Source: Syntrophaceae bacterium UBA1411 (lineage in GTDB: Bacteria > Desulfobacterota > Syntrophia > Syntrophales > Smithellaceae). Taken from it: a DNA stretch of 64,000 nt. Every line of letters begins with the position of its first letter. Position 1 is the first letter of the stretch. The DNA is taken from assembly GCA_002304995.1 (NCBI GenBank), contig DBPV01000044.1, positions 1 through 64,000 of the forward strand, given 5' to 3'. The translations under genes and the position numbers were made by a program. Positions 43,911-53,850 of this stretch are shown piece by piece. The notes below the pieces were generated by a model. It ran no database searches. It saw only the letters and a list, made by a program, of their open reading frames with translations, and was not told the origin of the DNA.

Positions 43911-44968
43911 CCAAGAGGGACTACTACGACGTCCTGGGCGTCGGCAGAAACGCCACGGACGAGGAACTGAAAAAATGCTACCGGAAAATCGCCATGCAAT
44001 GCCATCCCGACCGGAACCCGGGAGACAAAGAGGCGGAAGAGCGGTTCAAGGAAGCAGCCGAAGCCTACGAAGTATTAAGCGACAGGCAAAAGCGGGAAAT
44101 CTACGATCAGTACGGCCATGCAGGCCTGAGCAACACCGGATTTCAGGGATTCAGCGGCTTTGACGACGTGTTTTCCAGCTTCGGCGACATCTTCGAGGAT
44201 GTCTTCGGATTCGGACGGTCGCGGGGCCGCGGACGATCGCGGCAGGCGGCCCGGGCCGGCGCCGACCTGCGCTACGATCTGAAAATTTCTTTTCTCGACG
44301 CCGCGTTCGGCGTCACCACCACGATCGAGCTCGAAAAGCTTCACACCTGCCGGGAATGCCAGGGAACGGGCGCGGCGGCGGGCACGGCGCCGTCCACCTG
44401 CCCCACCTGCCACGGCAGAGGCCAGGTGGTTCAATCGAGCGGCTTTTTCACCATCAGTTCCACCTGCCCCCACTGCCACGGTCAGGGCAAGTTCATCGCC
44501 AAACCCTGTTCTGCCTGCCGCGGCACGGGCAAGGAAAGACAGCACAAAACCGTCGAGCTGAAAATTCCCGCGGGTGTGGAAACCGGCTCCCGGCTGCGTC
44601 TGCGCGGCGAAGGCGAAGCGGGCGAACTGGGCGGTCCTCCCGGCGATCTGTATGTTTTCCTGGAAGTGGAGGAGCATGACTTTTTCGTCCGCTCCGACGA
44701 CGATATTCTCTGCCGCGTCCCCATCAGTTTCGTCCAGGCGGCGCTGGGCAGCACCATCGTCGTGCCGACGCTGGACGACACCGAAAAAATCAAGATCCCC
44801 CGGGGAACGCCAAGCGGGCGGACCTTTCGCCTGAAAGGCAAAGGCATTCCCCATCTGCAGGGCTACGGCCGCGGAGACCAGATCATCGAGGTTTTCGTCC
44901 AGGTTCCCACGGAGCTTACCCGCAAGCAGGAAGACCTGCTCCGGGAATTTGAAAAGAGCGGCAAATAA
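43907..44968 (+). CDS. dnaJ: molecular chaperone DnaJ
   Basis: The 353-residue type I J-protein has a J domain (~1-70) with the HPD motif in CHPDRNPGD and a Gly/Phe-rich linker ([12 protein letters not shown]). Four CxxCxGxG zinc repeats ([32 protein letters not shown]) precede the C-terminal substrate-binding domains. It stimulates DnaK ATPase. No dnaK or grpE is nearby, and no heat-shock element was recognised. It is coupled to the preceding small gene by ATGA. Confidence 0.95.
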   Translation: MTKRDYYDVLGVGRNATDEELKKCYRKIAMQCHPDRNPGDKEAEERFKEAAEAYEVLSDRQKREIYDQYGHAGLSNTGFQGFSGFDDVFSSFGDIFEDVFGFGRSRGRGRSRQAARAGADLRYDLKISFLDAAFGVTTTIELEKLHTCRECQGTGAAAGTAPSTCPTCHGRGQVVQSSGFFTISSTCPHCHGQGKFIAKPCSACRGTGKERQHKTVELKIPAGVETGSRLRLRGEGEAGELGGPPGDLYVFLEVEEHDFFVRSDDDILCRVPISFVQAALGSTIVVPTLDDTEKIKIPRGTPSGRTFRLKGKGIPHLQGYGRGDQIIEVFVQVPTELTRKQEDLLREFEKSGK

Positions 44969-45046
44969 CCTCCGCATTATCCGGTTGCAATAGCCGGAGC
45001 AATATGATTTAAACGGACATAATTCATATTTAGGGAGGACTTCAGG

Positions 45047-45448
45047 ATGCACAGCCATTCCTACCGTCTGATCATTGTCCTGTTTGCGTTTTTTCTTTTA
45101 TCCGGATGCGCGGCCCTGGTGGTGGGCGGCGCGGCGGTCGGCGCCGGAACGGGCACCTACCTGTATATCAACGGCGAGTTGAAAACGGATTACTTCGCGC
45201 CTTTCGACAAAGTCTGGAACGCGTGCGAGAAAACCGTCGCGGATCTGCGCGGCACGCAGGTGCAGCCTGCGAAAGAAATCGCCCAGGGCAAGATCACCGC
45301 GCTCATCAACGACGACAAGGTGCACATCGAGGTCACCTACCGGGGCAAGAATTCGACCTCCGTCGCCATTCGCGTGGGGCTGATCGGCGACAAGCAGGCC
45401 TCCCAGTTTCTCCACGACAAGATCGCCGAGAACCTGGCTAAATCATAA
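45047..45448 (+). CDS. DUF3568 family lipoprotein
   Basis: The 133-residue protein has a signal peptide with lipobox LLSGC near residue 21, a glycine-rich stretch GGAAVGAGTGTYLYINGEL and a domain like DUF3568 (KVWNACEKTVADL, SVAIRVGLIGDKQASQFLHDKI). It is probably lipid-anchored in the envelope. The function is unknown; such genes are common in Desulfobacterota. GGGAGGA precedes the ATG. It may share a transcript with the following membrane protein gene. Confidence 0.85.
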   Translation: MHSHSYRLIIVLFAFFLLSGCAALVVGGAAVGAGTGTYLYINGELKTDYFAPFDKVWNACEKTVADLRGTQVQPAKEIAQGKITALINDDKVHIEVTYRGKNSTSVAIRVGLIGDKQASQFLHDKIAENLAKS

Positions 45449-45481
45449 AGCCGCCCGCCGTTTGGATGCCGTGGCGCCTCC

Positions 45482-46474
45482 ATGAATAAAAAACTCCTGA
45501 TCGGCATAGGGATCGGATTAATTCTGGTCTGGTTTTCCGTCCGGGGAATCGATTTTCAGCAGACCCTGCTCCAGCTGAAAAACGTTTCACTGGGCTGGGC
45601 GGCCCTGTCTTTGCTGTTCATCGTCCTCATGCAGGCGCTCCGGTCCTATCGCTGGGGCGTCATGCTGGAACCGATGGAAAAAATTCCCCAGATGACGCTC
45701 TTCGCGGTCACCAGCGTCGGATTTCTGGCCATCGCCGCCATTCCGGCCCGCATCGGCGAACTGGCCCGGCCTTACCTGATTGCGAAAAAAAGCTCCATCA
45801 AGATGTCCTCGGCGCTGGGCACGGTCGTCGTGGAGCGCGTGCTGGACAGCCTCGCAGTCCTGACCGTCACCGTCGTCGTCATTTTTTTCCAGGACCTGCC
45901 CGGCTGGATGATCAAATCGGGCATCCTCTTTTTCATCCTCACGCTCGCCATGATCGCCTTTGTCGTCGGCTTGGTCTGGCAGAGACAGTCCGCCGTCGCC
46001 GTCATCAACCGGATTCTGCGGCGGGTGCCCGGCCGTCTGGGAGAAAAAGTCAACAGCGTCATCCATCACTTCATCGACGGTTTCCAGGTCATCACCGACG
46101 TCCGGAGGCTCCTGTACCTGCTGTTTTTATCCGCCGTGGTCTGGCTCATCGACGTCGCCGCCATTTACGCCCTGCTTGCCGCGTTCGGTTTCCATCTGCC
46201 TGTCCTGGCGGCCTTTGTGGTCATGGTCATTCTCATCGCGGGCATCGCCATTCCCACCGCGCCCGGTTTCATCGGCAACTGGCATTACGCCTGCATCCTG
46301 GGATTGAGCCTGTTTGGCATCGCCAAACCGCAGGCTTTCTCCTTTGCCCTGGTTTATCACTTTCTGTCGATGCTGGTTGTCCTCGTGCTGGGCCTGGGAT
46401 TTCTGCCCTTCAACAAGTTCTCTCTCGCGGATATGACAAAGCAGATGAAGAAACCGGAAACGGAAGCACACTAG
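45482..46474 (+). CDS. lysylphosphatidylglycerol synthase TM-region (flippase-like) membrane protein
   Basis: The 330-residue protein has about eight membrane helices and the family blocks LRSYRWGVMLEP, IPARIGELARPYLI, VVVERVLDSL and PTAPGFIGNWHYA. It belongs to the UPF0104/AglD-like family related to the membrane part of MprF, proposed to move lipids across the membrane. It lacks the aminoacyl transfer domain. It is convergent with ntrX across a hairpin. Confidence 0.88.
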   Translation: MNKKLLIGIGIGLILVWFSVRGIDFQQTLLQLKNVSLGWAALSLLFIVLMQALRSYRWGVMLEPMEKIPQMTLFAVTSVGFLAIAAIPARIGELARPYLIAKKSSIKMSSALGTVVVERVLDSLAVLTVTVVVIFFQDLPGWMIKSGILFFILTLAMIAFVVGLVWQRQSAVAVINRILRRVPGRLGEKVNSVIHHFIDGFQVITDVRRLLYLLFLSAVVWLIDVAAIYALLAAFGFHLPVLAAFVVMVILIAGIAIPTAPGFIGNWHYACILGLSLFGIAKPQAFSFALVYHFLSMLVVLVLGLGFLPFNKFSLADMTKQMKKPETEAH

Positions 46475-46495
46475 GGAACGGTCGCGACCGTTCCC
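46473..46495. terminator. perfect hairpin between convergent genes
   Basis: AGGGAACGGTCGCGACCGTTCCCT is an inverted repeat with a stem of about 9-10 bp and a minimal loop, placed exactly between the membrane-protein gene and ntrX, both ending there. The flanking T runs are weak, so factor-independent termination is possible but not certain. Confidence 0.55.
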
Positions 46496-46501
46496 TGCCT
46501 T

Positions 46502-47872
46502 TCAGTTCTGATCTTTCGTCACGACTTTCAGGGATTTGAGTTTCTTGTGCAGATTGCTGCGCTCCAGACCGATGGCTTCGGCGGTCCGCGAAATGTTGCC
46601 GTCGAACTCCTCGAGCTTTTTGATGATGAACTGCCGCTCGAAGTCCAGCCGCGCGTCGCGCAGGGAATCGGTGACCTGGGCCGGCTCCGGCGCCGCGGCG
46701 GCCGAGTCGGATCTCAGGCTGAGTTCCGGAAGATCATCCGCCCGAATCTCGTTGGAGGGCGTCAGAATGATCAGCCGTTCGACGATGTTTTTCAGTTCCC
46801 GAACGTTGCCCGGCCAGTCGTGCCCCATGAGCTTCTGGAGAGCGCCGTCGCTCACCGTTTTGAGCGGTTGGCCTTCCTTGGCGGCAAAATCCTTCAGAAA
46901 CCGCTCCACGAGAAACGGGATATCCTCCTTGCGCTCCCGAAGCGGGGGCACCCTCAGCGGAATGACGTGAAGGCGGTAATACAGATCCTGGCGGAACCGT
47001 CCCGCTTCCATTTCTTTTTCCAGATCCTTGTTGGTCGCGGCCAGCACCCGCACGTCCATGTCGATCACCTTGTTGCCGCCGACCCGCTCGAACTTCTTTT
47101 CCTGCAGAATGCGCAAAATCTTCGCCTGCGCCTTGAGGCTCATGTCCGCCACTTCATCGAGGAAAATGGTTCCCTCGTGGGCCAGATCGAATTTGCCGCG
47201 CTTCTTTTCGGTGGCGCCCGTAAAGGCGCCTTTCTCGTGGCCAAACAGTTCGCTTTCAATCAGCTCCTCGGGAATCGCCGCGCAGTTGACTTCCACGATC
47301 GGCTTGTGGGACCGGCGGCTCAGGTGGTGAATGGAGCGCGCCACCAGCTCCTTGCCCGTTCCGTTTTCGCCCATGATCAGGATCCAGGCGTTTGTCGGCG
47401 CGACAATGCCGATCATTTCCTTGAGTTCGGTGATCGCCGAACTGCTGCCGGTCAACTCGAACTGGTGGGACACTTTCTGCTTGAGCAGAATGTTTTCCTC
47501 CTCCAGGCGGACCACGTTGAGCGCGTTGCTGACCAGAATGATGACTTTGTCGAGCGACAGGGGTTTCTCGATGAAGTCGAAGGCGCCGAGCTTTGTCGCC
47601 TTGACCGCCGTTTCGATGGTGCCGTGGCCCGACATCATGATGATCAGCACGTTCGGATGGGCGGCGTGGACGGCCTTGAGCGTTTCCAGTCCGTCGATGC
47701 CGGGAAGCCAGATATCCAGGAGCACCAGCTGCGGCATTTCTTCGGCCACGATTTTGATCGCCTCTTCGCCGCTCGACGCCGTCAGCACCTGGTAGCCTTC
47801 GTCTTCCAGGATCGCCTTCAGCGACTGGCAAATTGCGATTTCGTCGTCGACGACAAGAATGGTTTCGTTCAT
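46502..47872 (-). CDS. ntrX: sigma54-dependent response regulator NtrX
   Basis: The 456-residue protein has a receiver domain (phospho-Asp in LVLLDIWLPG, ~residue 54) and a sigma54 AAA+ domain with GENGTGKELVARSIH and GAFTGA in HEKGAFTGATEKK. The C-terminal Fis helix-turn-helix (ISRTAEAIGLERSNLHKKLKSL) matches NtrX closely. It should activate sigma54 promoters when phosphorylated by NtrY, whose gene starts upstream with 36 bases between. The ribosome site is AGAGG. Confidence 0.93.
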   Translation of the reverse strand: MNETILVVDDEIAICQSLKAILEDEGYQVLTASSGEEAIKIVAEEMPQLVLLDIWLPGIDGLETLKAVHAAHPNVLIIMMSGHGTIETAVKATKLGAFDFIEKPLSLDKVIILVSNALNVVRLEEENILLKQKVSHQFELTGSSSAITELKEMIGIVAPTNAWILIMGENGTGKELVARSIHHLSRRSHKPIVEVNCAAIPEELIESELFGHEKGAFTGATEKKRGKFDLAHEGTIFLDEVADMSLKAQAKILRILQEKKFERVGGNKVIDMDVRVLAATNKDLEKEMEAGRFRQDLYYRLHVIPLRVPPLRERKEDIPFLVERFLKDFAAKEGQPLKTVSDGALQKLMGHDWPGNVRELKNIVERLIILTPSNEIRADDLPELSLRSDSAAAAPEPAQVTDSLRDARLDFERQFIIKKLEEFDGNISRTAEAIGLERSNLHKKLKSLKVVTKDQN

Positions 47873-47907
47873 AAACCTCTGCTTTACCTCACTCGATTAT
47901 TTATAAA

Positions 47908-50130
47908 TTAAACTTCCTGAACGGGCAACTGAAAAGATACGATCGTTCCCGTCGGATAGTTGTCATTGATGCTGACCTGTCCCTTGTGATCCGAAATGAT
48001 CGAGCTGACAATCGCGAGCCCCAGTCCCGTTCCCGCTTTCTTGGTCGAAAAATACGGCTCGAAGACTTTTCGTTTATAGCTGGACGGCACGCCGGCGCCG
48101 TCGTCGGCGACCGCCACGGTCACCTTCCGGTGCGCCTCGTCGTAGCGGATGATGACGCCGATATGGCCGTCTTTCCGGTTGATGGACGCGACGGCGTTGT
48201 CCAGCAGGTTGACCATCACGCGGTTGATCTGCTCGGCGTCCAGGTTGAAGCGGGGCAGATTTTCCGCCGGGCTGAATTCAAAAGCGATGTCCTTGTGCGC
48301 ATCCACAAACAGCGTCACCGCCTCGGCCACCACGGCGTTGAGATCGTTGGGCGCGAGCGTCGTCACGGGCATGCGGGCGTAGCGCGAAAACTCGTTGACC
48401 AGATTCTTCAGCACTTCCACCTGGTCGATGATGGTCTGCGTGCATTCGCGGAAAACCGACCCCTCCTCGCCCAGCTTGTCGCCGTACTTGCGCTGCAGAC
48501 GCTGGGCGGACAGCTGCACGGGCGTGAGCGGATTCTTGATTTCGTGAGCCATGCGCCGGGCCACTTCGCGCCAGGCCGCGGCGCGCTCCGCCTTCTGCAG
48601 CTCGGTCAGGTCTTCGAACACGACGACGATGCCGGAGTCGTTGCCTTCTTCATCCTCGATGGTCGTGAGCGTGAGCAGAACGGTCAGCGCCTTTTCCTGG
48701 AGCATGAATTCCAGCTGCTTGACTAAAATGCGCTCGTTGTGTTCCTTCATTTCCTGCAGAAACGAATCCACCAGGGCCAGGTGTTCCTCGTGCAAAAGCT
48801 CCCGGTAGTCGCGGGAAAGATACGGGGCGGCGTCGATTCCGAACATCGCCTCGGCCGCGCGGTTGATGGTGGTGATCATGCCGTTTTTATCCACGGAGAT
48901 GACGCCGGCGGACACGTTGCGCAAAACAGCCGCCATATATTTGCGGCGCTCTTCCAGGGAAATATTGGCTTCAATGAGGCCGGCCTTGCTCTTCTGCAAA
49001 TCGTCCGTCATGGAATTGAAGGATTTGACCAGGATGCCGATTTCATCGTCCGCCTCGATCCGGATGCGGCTGTCCAGATCGCCCTGGGTGATCCGGTTCG
49101 TCGCCGAGACCAGATCCTGAATCGGGTTGGTGATGCTCGTGGACAGAGACAATCCGAACCACGTCGCGAGGAAGATGATCACCAGCGTCACGATCGACAG
49201 CGTCAACAGATAGGTCATCTTGATCGGGTTTTTCAAGAGCTTGATTTGCCCGTACTGTTCGGACGCGTTGGCGATATCGCGCAGCTTGTCCACAAATCCC
49301 TGAGGAACGACATAGCTCACGGCGACCCGCCCGATGACTTCCGTCCCGACGGCGTAAGAGAAGACCGGTGCGACGCCGACCATCACTTCTCCGAAGGCGG
49401 TCGGACTGACCGTGGCCACTTCCTTGCCGGAATAGATATCTTCCAGCATTTTCGGAGAAAGCGCAACGGGGTTCAGCGGCGGAAAGCTGTCGTCGGCAAA
49501 CACGAGATTCTCACCCTTGAAATCGAAGTAGGCTTCGATCCGGGCGTTTTTCAGATTCTTCTGGCGCTGGGTGAGAAAACGGGCCAGATACTCCGCCATC
49601 TCGGTCTCATAAAGGCGGTTTTTGGTGATATCCGCGCTGATCTGGCGCGCGTTGAACTTGGCCAGATCCTCGCCCTGCGTGTAATACACCTGGGCCACTT
49701 CCAAAGACCGGCCGAGCGCGTCGCCGATTTTGATGTTGAACCACAACTCGATGGAGTACGAAAGAAAATTGATCGCAAACAAAAAAAGCAGGATGGTCGG
49801 CACGAGCGACAAGCCGACAAACGCGGCCACCAGCTTGGTGCGCAGCCTGGAGCCGATAATGCCTTTGCGCCGCTCCGAAAACAGCTTGAAGACGTTGCGC
49901 ACGATCAGAAAGATCAAAAGCAGAATGAGGATGATGTCGATGCTGGTCAGGCCGTAAACCAGAATGTTGGCCGAGATCGGCAGCTCCTTGCGGGAGGACA
50001 GCTGACTGGCCACGATGGTAAAGACGATGGCCAGAAAGCCGACCACCAGCATGATGATGCGTTCGCGGCGGCGTTTCCTCAATTCCCTCTCGTCGAGGTA
50101 GGCTTTGCGTGATCTTCTTTTAAGCTTCAT
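47908..50130 (-). CDS. ntrY: sensor histidine kinase NtrY
   Basis: The 740-residue protein has four membrane helices (~20-125 plus ~320-345), a periplasmic sensor region and a HAMP domain (~345-400). PAS follows (~405-515), then HisKA with HEIKNPLTPVQLSAQRLQ and an HATPase with NLLDNAVASI and GTGLGLAIV. It is the partner of NtrX in envelope/nitrogen regulation. The ATG at 50130 is preferred over the GTG at 50151, which has no better ribosome site. The order is DUF4390-ntrY-ntrX. Confidence 0.93.
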   Translation of the reverse strand: MKLKRRSRKAYLDERELRKRRRERIIMLVVGFLAIVFTIVASQLSSRKELPISANILVYGLTSIDIILILLLIFLIVRNVFKLFSERRKGIIGSRLRTKLVAAFVGLSLVPTILLFLFAINFLSYSIELWFNIKIGDALGRSLEVAQVYYTQGEDLAKFNARQISADITKNRLYETEMAEYLARFLTQRQKNLKNARIEAYFDFKGENLVFADDSFPPLNPVALSPKMLEDIYSGKEVATVSPTAFGEVMVGVAPVFSYAVGTEVIGRVAVSYVVPQGFVDKLRDIANASEQYGQIKLLKNPIKMTYLLTLSIVTLVIIFLATWFGLSLSTSITNPIQDLVSATNRITQGDLDSRIRIEADDEIGILVKSFNSMTDDLQKSKAGLIEANISLEERRKYMAAVLRNVSAGVISVDKNGMITTINRAAEAMFGIDAAPYLSRDYRELLHEEHLALVDSFLQEMKEHNERILVKQLEFMLQEKALTVLLTLTTIEDEEGNDSGIVVVFEDLTELQKAERAAAWREVARRMAHEIKNPLTPVQLSAQRLQRKYGDKLGEEGSVFRECTQTIIDQVEVLKNLVNEFSRYARMPVTTLAPNDLNAVVAEAVTLFVDAHKDIAFEFSPAENLPRFNLDAEQINRVMVNLLDNAVASINRKDGHIGVIIRYDEAHRKVTVAVADDGAGVPSSYKRKVFEPYFSTKKAGTGLGLAIVSSIISDHKGQVSINDNYPTGTIVSFQLPVQEV

Positions 50131-50162
50131 CGGCAACTTTCCGGCGGACACGGAGAAGGCGT

Positions 50163-50747
50163 TTAATGCGAAAATCGGATCTTGTACAGCGGCGTCTCAA
50201 AATCCCACAGCGAGACGAAGAACAGAACGTATTCCATGCTGAGCGGCAGCCGCACCTTGTCCATTTTTACGCGGACTTCGACATAGTAGTTGCTCCCCCG
50301 CATCAGGGAGGAAATCGGAATCACGATAATGCCGCTCAGATCCGCCATTGCTTTTTGCGCGCTTTCGAAATCCGGGAGAACGACCGGCTGCGCCATGCCG
50401 TTGGTGGTGATGGAAAAGGTTTTTTTCAGATTGTCATACTTGATGGTGCGCTTGATTTCCTTGCCGACGATGTGCCTGTCCCAGACATAGGAACGCTCCC
50501 GGTAAACGTCCAGGTACAGCGTAAACACGGCGGGAACGCCGGCCAGAATGGCGGATTCCGTTTCCTTCTTGAAACAGTCCACGAGCCGCGCGTATAAAAG
50601 GACGTTTTGTGTATTGCTGGTAATGAGCAGGTCCACTATCCTGGGATTCATATCTGCTTTCGCCGCTGCCGGCGCGGGAACCATTACCGCCGCGATGAAC
50701 AACACTGTGCACAGGACCCTGCCCCCGAAACCGAAACGATTTTTCAT
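50163..50747 (-). CDS. DUF4390 family exported protein upstream of ntrY
   Basis: The 194-residue protein has a signal peptide ending near AAAKA (~residue 30) and a predicted all-beta domain. It shows the DUF4390 pattern (LYLDVYRERSYVWDRHIVGKEIKRTIKYDNL and SLMRGSNYYVEVRVKMDKVRLP). DUF4390 genes typically sit directly before ntrYX, as here (33 bases), suggesting a periplasmic role linked to the NtrY sensor. The function is unproven. The nearby gene lpxC ends 222 bases downstream of its start region. Confidence 0.85.
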   Translation of the reverse strand: MKNRFGFGGRVLCTVLFIAAVMVPAPAAAKADMNPRIVDLLITSNTQNVLLYARLVDCFKKETESAILAGVPAVFTLYLDVYRERSYVWDRHIVGKEIKRTIKYDNLKKTFSITTNGMAQPVVLPDFESAQKAMADLSGIIVIPISSLMRGSNYYVEVRVKMDKVRLPLSMEYVLFFVSLWDFETPLYKIRFSH

Positions 50748-50969
50748 ATCTGTTTTCTTCCTTGGAAATTCGGGTCGGCTGCCCTACGGCACCGTCTTGC
50801 GCAATCCGCGGATCACACGCATCCGGCCTTAGTCTTTCCCCGCGAGGAGAAACGCCGGAAAGACGCCCGCGTCGCCGCCCGATGTTTTAAGGCGGCATCT
50901 TAGGTAACCCGGTGATAAAAATCAAGGTTAATTTGGGAGACCTTCAAGGGACGGAAATACCGCAAACTT

Positions 50970-51899
50970 TTACAGTTGCGCGGCATCCAGAATGGTGAAG
51001 GACGGAATCTTGCAGGACATGGCCCGGGCGGACGAGGCCGAATCGTCGTCCGAGAGAATTTCCCAGGCGTTTTCGTGCCGCATCAGCTCGCGAAGCAGAA
51101 GATTGTTGAGCCGGTGGCCGGATTTGCAGGCCACGAAATGCCCGATAATCGGCATGCCCAGCAAAAACAAGTCGCCGATCGCGTCGAGGATCTTGTGCCG
51201 GACGAATTCATCGGGCATGCGCAGTCCTTCTTTGTTGATGATTTTTTCTTCGTCGAGAATGATCACGTTGTCGAGCGACCCGCCGAGCCCCAGTCCCTTG
51301 GCCTGCAGAAATTCGACTTCCCTCAGGAATCCGAACGTGCGCGCCCGGCAAATGCCGTCTTCATAGTTGTGGTCGGAAAAAACAACGCTGTACGCCTGTT
51401 TGCCGATCGACCGATGGGCGAAATCGATCTCGTAGGTAATCTTGAACTCGTCGGACGGAAGCAGCATGGCGCTCCCCTCTCCCTCTTTCACGGAAACCGG
51501 CTTTGTGACGAGCAGCATCTTTTTCGACTTCCCCTGGGGCCGCGTTCCGGCTTCCTTGAGCATGCGGACGAAAGGCTGCGCACTGCCGTCCATGATGGGC
51601 ACTTCAAAAGAATCGAGTTCAACGACGGCGTTATCCAGCCCCATGCCGCTGAAGGCCGACAGGATATGCTCTACCGTGGAAACGGTCACGCCGTCGTGGC
51701 ACAGAGACGTCGCAAGCGTCGTGTCGCAAACGTTTTCGTAGTCGGCGGGAATCGGTGCGGCATTCGGCAGGTCCTTGCGGACAAAAAGTACGCCGGTATC
51801 CACCGGAGCGGGTTTTATCGTCATTTTAACCTTGCGACCGGTGTGCAATCCGATGCTGGTGCAGGTAATTTCCTTTTTTAATGTGCGTTGCAAATGCAT
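50970..51899 (-). CDS. lpxC: UDP-3-O-acyl-N-acetylglucosamine deacetylase LpxC
   Basis: The 309-residue zinc deacetylase has the metal-ligand motif STVEHILSAFSGMGLDN, later HRLNN and HKILDAIGDLFLLG, and the catalytic FAHRSIG-like region. It makes the committed step of lipid A synthesis, so the organism has a lipid A outer membrane. The ATG at 51899 has AGGG 5 bases upstream; the GTG at 51905 is an alternative. It stands alone; the flanking minus-strand genes are ruvB and the DUF4390 gene. Confidence 0.95.
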   Translation of the reverse strand: MHLQRTLKKEITCTSIGLHTGRKVKMTIKPAPVDTGVLFVRKDLPNAAPIPADYENVCDTTLATSLCHDGVTVSTVEHILSAFSGMGLDNAVVELDSFEVPIMDGSAQPFVRMLKEAGTRPQGKSKKMLLVTKPVSVKEGEGSAMLLPSDEFKITYEIDFAHRSIGKQAYSVVFSDHNYEDGICRARTFGFLREVEFLQAKGLGLGGSLDNVIILDEEKIINKEGLRMPDEFVRHKILDAIGDLFLLGMPIIGHFVACKSGHRLNNLLLRELMRHENAWEILSDDDSASSARAMSCKIPSFTILDAAQL

Positions 51900-52185
51900 A
51901 GTCACCCTTAATCAATCATCTGTCGCTTTTTTTGAGCAAAATCCATACCAGATGCCGGAAAAGAGCATAAATCGGGAAAATCTTTGTATTTATTTGATTT
52001 TTTAAGAATGGTCCGATTTATCACCGGATTTCAACAGGCTTGATTGTGTTTAAAACAACACACGGACTTCCTCGTAAAACCACGGTTCCGGGCAGGAGAC
52101 TTCCTTGTAATATCGATCCTTTTCGCTCTGAATTCAGCTGTTATCCTGTTGATGGATACAGGGATTTCTAAAGCGCTGCGCAAGA

Positions 52186-53214
52186 TTAAAACAATTCCTT
52201 TTGCGCGCCGGATGCCGCAAGTCCGAAATGCTGGTAGGCTCTGGCGCAGGCCATCCGCCCCCGCGCGGTTCTCTGCAGGTAGCCCTCCTGAATCAGGTAA
52301 GGCTCGTAAACATCCTCGATCGTGACCCGCTCCTCGCCGATGGCCGCCGCGAGACTTTCCACGCCGACCGGGCCGCCGTTGAATTTTTCAATCAGTGTCA
52401 GAAGCAGCTTGCGGTCCATTTGATCGAATCCCTTGGAATCGACCTCGAACGCGTCCAGCGCCGCGCGGGCGATTGCCCCGTCAATGGTCCCGTCGCCTTT
52501 CACCTCCGCGAAATCGCGGACGCGCTTGAGCAGACGGTTGGCGATCCGCGGCGTCCCGCGCGCGCGATGGGCCAGCTCCGCCGCTCCGTCCGCCGTCAGA
52601 CTCACGCCCAGGATCGAGGCGGAGCGGGCAAGAATCACGGCCAGCTCCTGCGGCGAATAGAATTCCAGGCGGAAGTGCATGCCGAAGCGGTCGCGCAGCG
52701 GCGAGGTAAGCGACCCGGCGCGGGTCGTCGCGCCCACCAGTGTAAATTTCGGAATGTCGAGCTTCATCGAGCGGGCCGACGGCCCCTGCCCGATCAGAAT
52801 ATCGATATGGAAATCCTCCATGGCCGGATAGAGAATTTCTTCGACGACGTGCGAGAGGCGGTGAATCTCGTCGATGAACAGCACCTCGTGCTCGTGCAGG
52901 TTCGTGAGAATCGCCGCCAGATCGCCGGGGCGTTCGATGACGGGACCCGACGTGACCTTGATGTCCACGCCCAGTTCCCGGGCGATGATATAGGCCAGCG
53001 TGGTCTTGCCCAGACCCGGCGGACCGTACAGAAGCACATGGTCGAGCGACTCGCGCCGCTTGCGGGCGGCCGCGATGAAGATCGACAGATTGCTTTTGAC
53101 CTTATCCTGGCCGACATAATCGGCGAGCTTCGGCGGGCGCAGCGTGTTTTCCAGCATGCCTTCGTCTTCGGCGCAAACCGGATTGATCAGCGGATTTTTT
53201 CCATGAAGGTCCAT
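52186..53214 (-). CDS. ruvB: Holliday junction branch migration ATPase RuvB
   Basis: The 342-residue AAA+ protein has [18 protein letters not shown], Walker [49 protein letters not shown] and the C-terminal winged-helix [16 protein letters not shown]. It drives branch migration with RuvA. It is 26 bases after ruvA in a yebC-ruvC-ruvA-ruvB run. The ribosome site is weak. Confidence 0.97.
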   Translation of the reverse strand: MDLHGKNPLINPVCAEDEGMLENTLRPPKLADYVGQDKVKSNLSIFIAAARKRRESLDHVLLYGPPGLGKTTLAYIIARELGVDIKVTSGPVIERPGDLAAILTNLHEHEVLFIDEIHRLSHVVEEILYPAMEDFHIDILIGQGPSARSMKLDIPKFTLVGATTRAGSLTSPLRDRFGMHFRLEFYSPQELAVILARSASILGVSLTADGAAELAHRARGTPRIANRLLKRVRDFAEVKGDGTIDGAIARAALDAFEVDSKGFDQMDRKLLLTLIEKFNGGPVGVESLAAAIGEERVTIEDVYEPYLIQEGYLQRTARGRMACARAYQHFGLAASGAQKELF

Positions 53215-53240
53215 CGTTTTTTACCTGCACCCGGCCGCCA

Positions 53241-53849
53241 TCAGCCCGCGAGAATTTTCAACGCTTTTTTCAGGAGCTGGTCCATCGCCGGATCGTTTTC
53301 GGCGTCGCGGACAACCTTGTCCAGAGCGTCCCGGGCCGCATTGGCCTTATACCCCAAATTGACCAGAGCGGAAAGAACATCTTCGCGCAGCGCGTCGCTC
53401 TCTTTGCGCCTGGCGTCGGCGCCCGCTCCTGCGTCCGCCGCCATTTTCTTGGCCACTTTCTCCTTCAGCTCCAGAATCAACCGTTCGGCCATTTTCCGGC
53501 CGATGCCGGGAATGGCCACGAGCCGGGTTAAATTGCCGCCCGAAATCGCTTCCAGAAGCTCATCCGACGAAATGCCCGACAGGATATTCATGGCGACTTT
53601 CGGACCGATGCCGCTCACGGAAATCATCATCTGAAACAAATCGCGTTCCTGCAGCGTGTAAAAACCGAACAGGTTGATGGCGTCCTCCTTGACGGAGGTG
53701 TGAATATGCAGCGTCACCGCTTCGCCGGTTTCGGGCAGTTCGTAAAACGTCGTGAGCGGAATGAAGACCCGATAGCCGACGCCCTGCGCATCCACAACCA
53801 CGTGGGAAATGCCTTTGTAGGCAATTTTGCCGGAAAGCAAAGCGATCAT
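53241..53849 (-). CDS. ruvA: Holliday junction DNA-binding protein RuvA
   Basis: The 202-residue protein has the OB domain (MIALLSGKIAYK), the two HhH motifs around VSGIGPKVAMNILSG and IPGIGRKMAERLILELK, and the C-terminal RuvB-binding domain ALVNLGYKANAARDAL. It starts 1 base after the ruvC stop, so translation is probably coupled. Confidence 0.97.
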   Translation of the reverse strand: MIALLSGKIAYKGISHVVVDAQGVGYRVFIPLTTFYELPETGEAVTLHIHTSVKEDAINLFGFYTLQERDLFQMMISVSGIGPKVAMNILSGISSDELLEAISGGNLTRLVAIPGIGRKMAERLILELKEKVAKKMAADAGAGADARRKESDALREDVLSALVNLGYKANAARDALDKVVRDAENDPAMDQLLKKALKILAG

Positions 53850-53850
53850 C

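Noticed and set aside
52044..52325. 93-codon plus-strand frame before the end of ruvB
   Set aside because: It runs into ruvB antisense and lacks a ribosome site or family resemblance.
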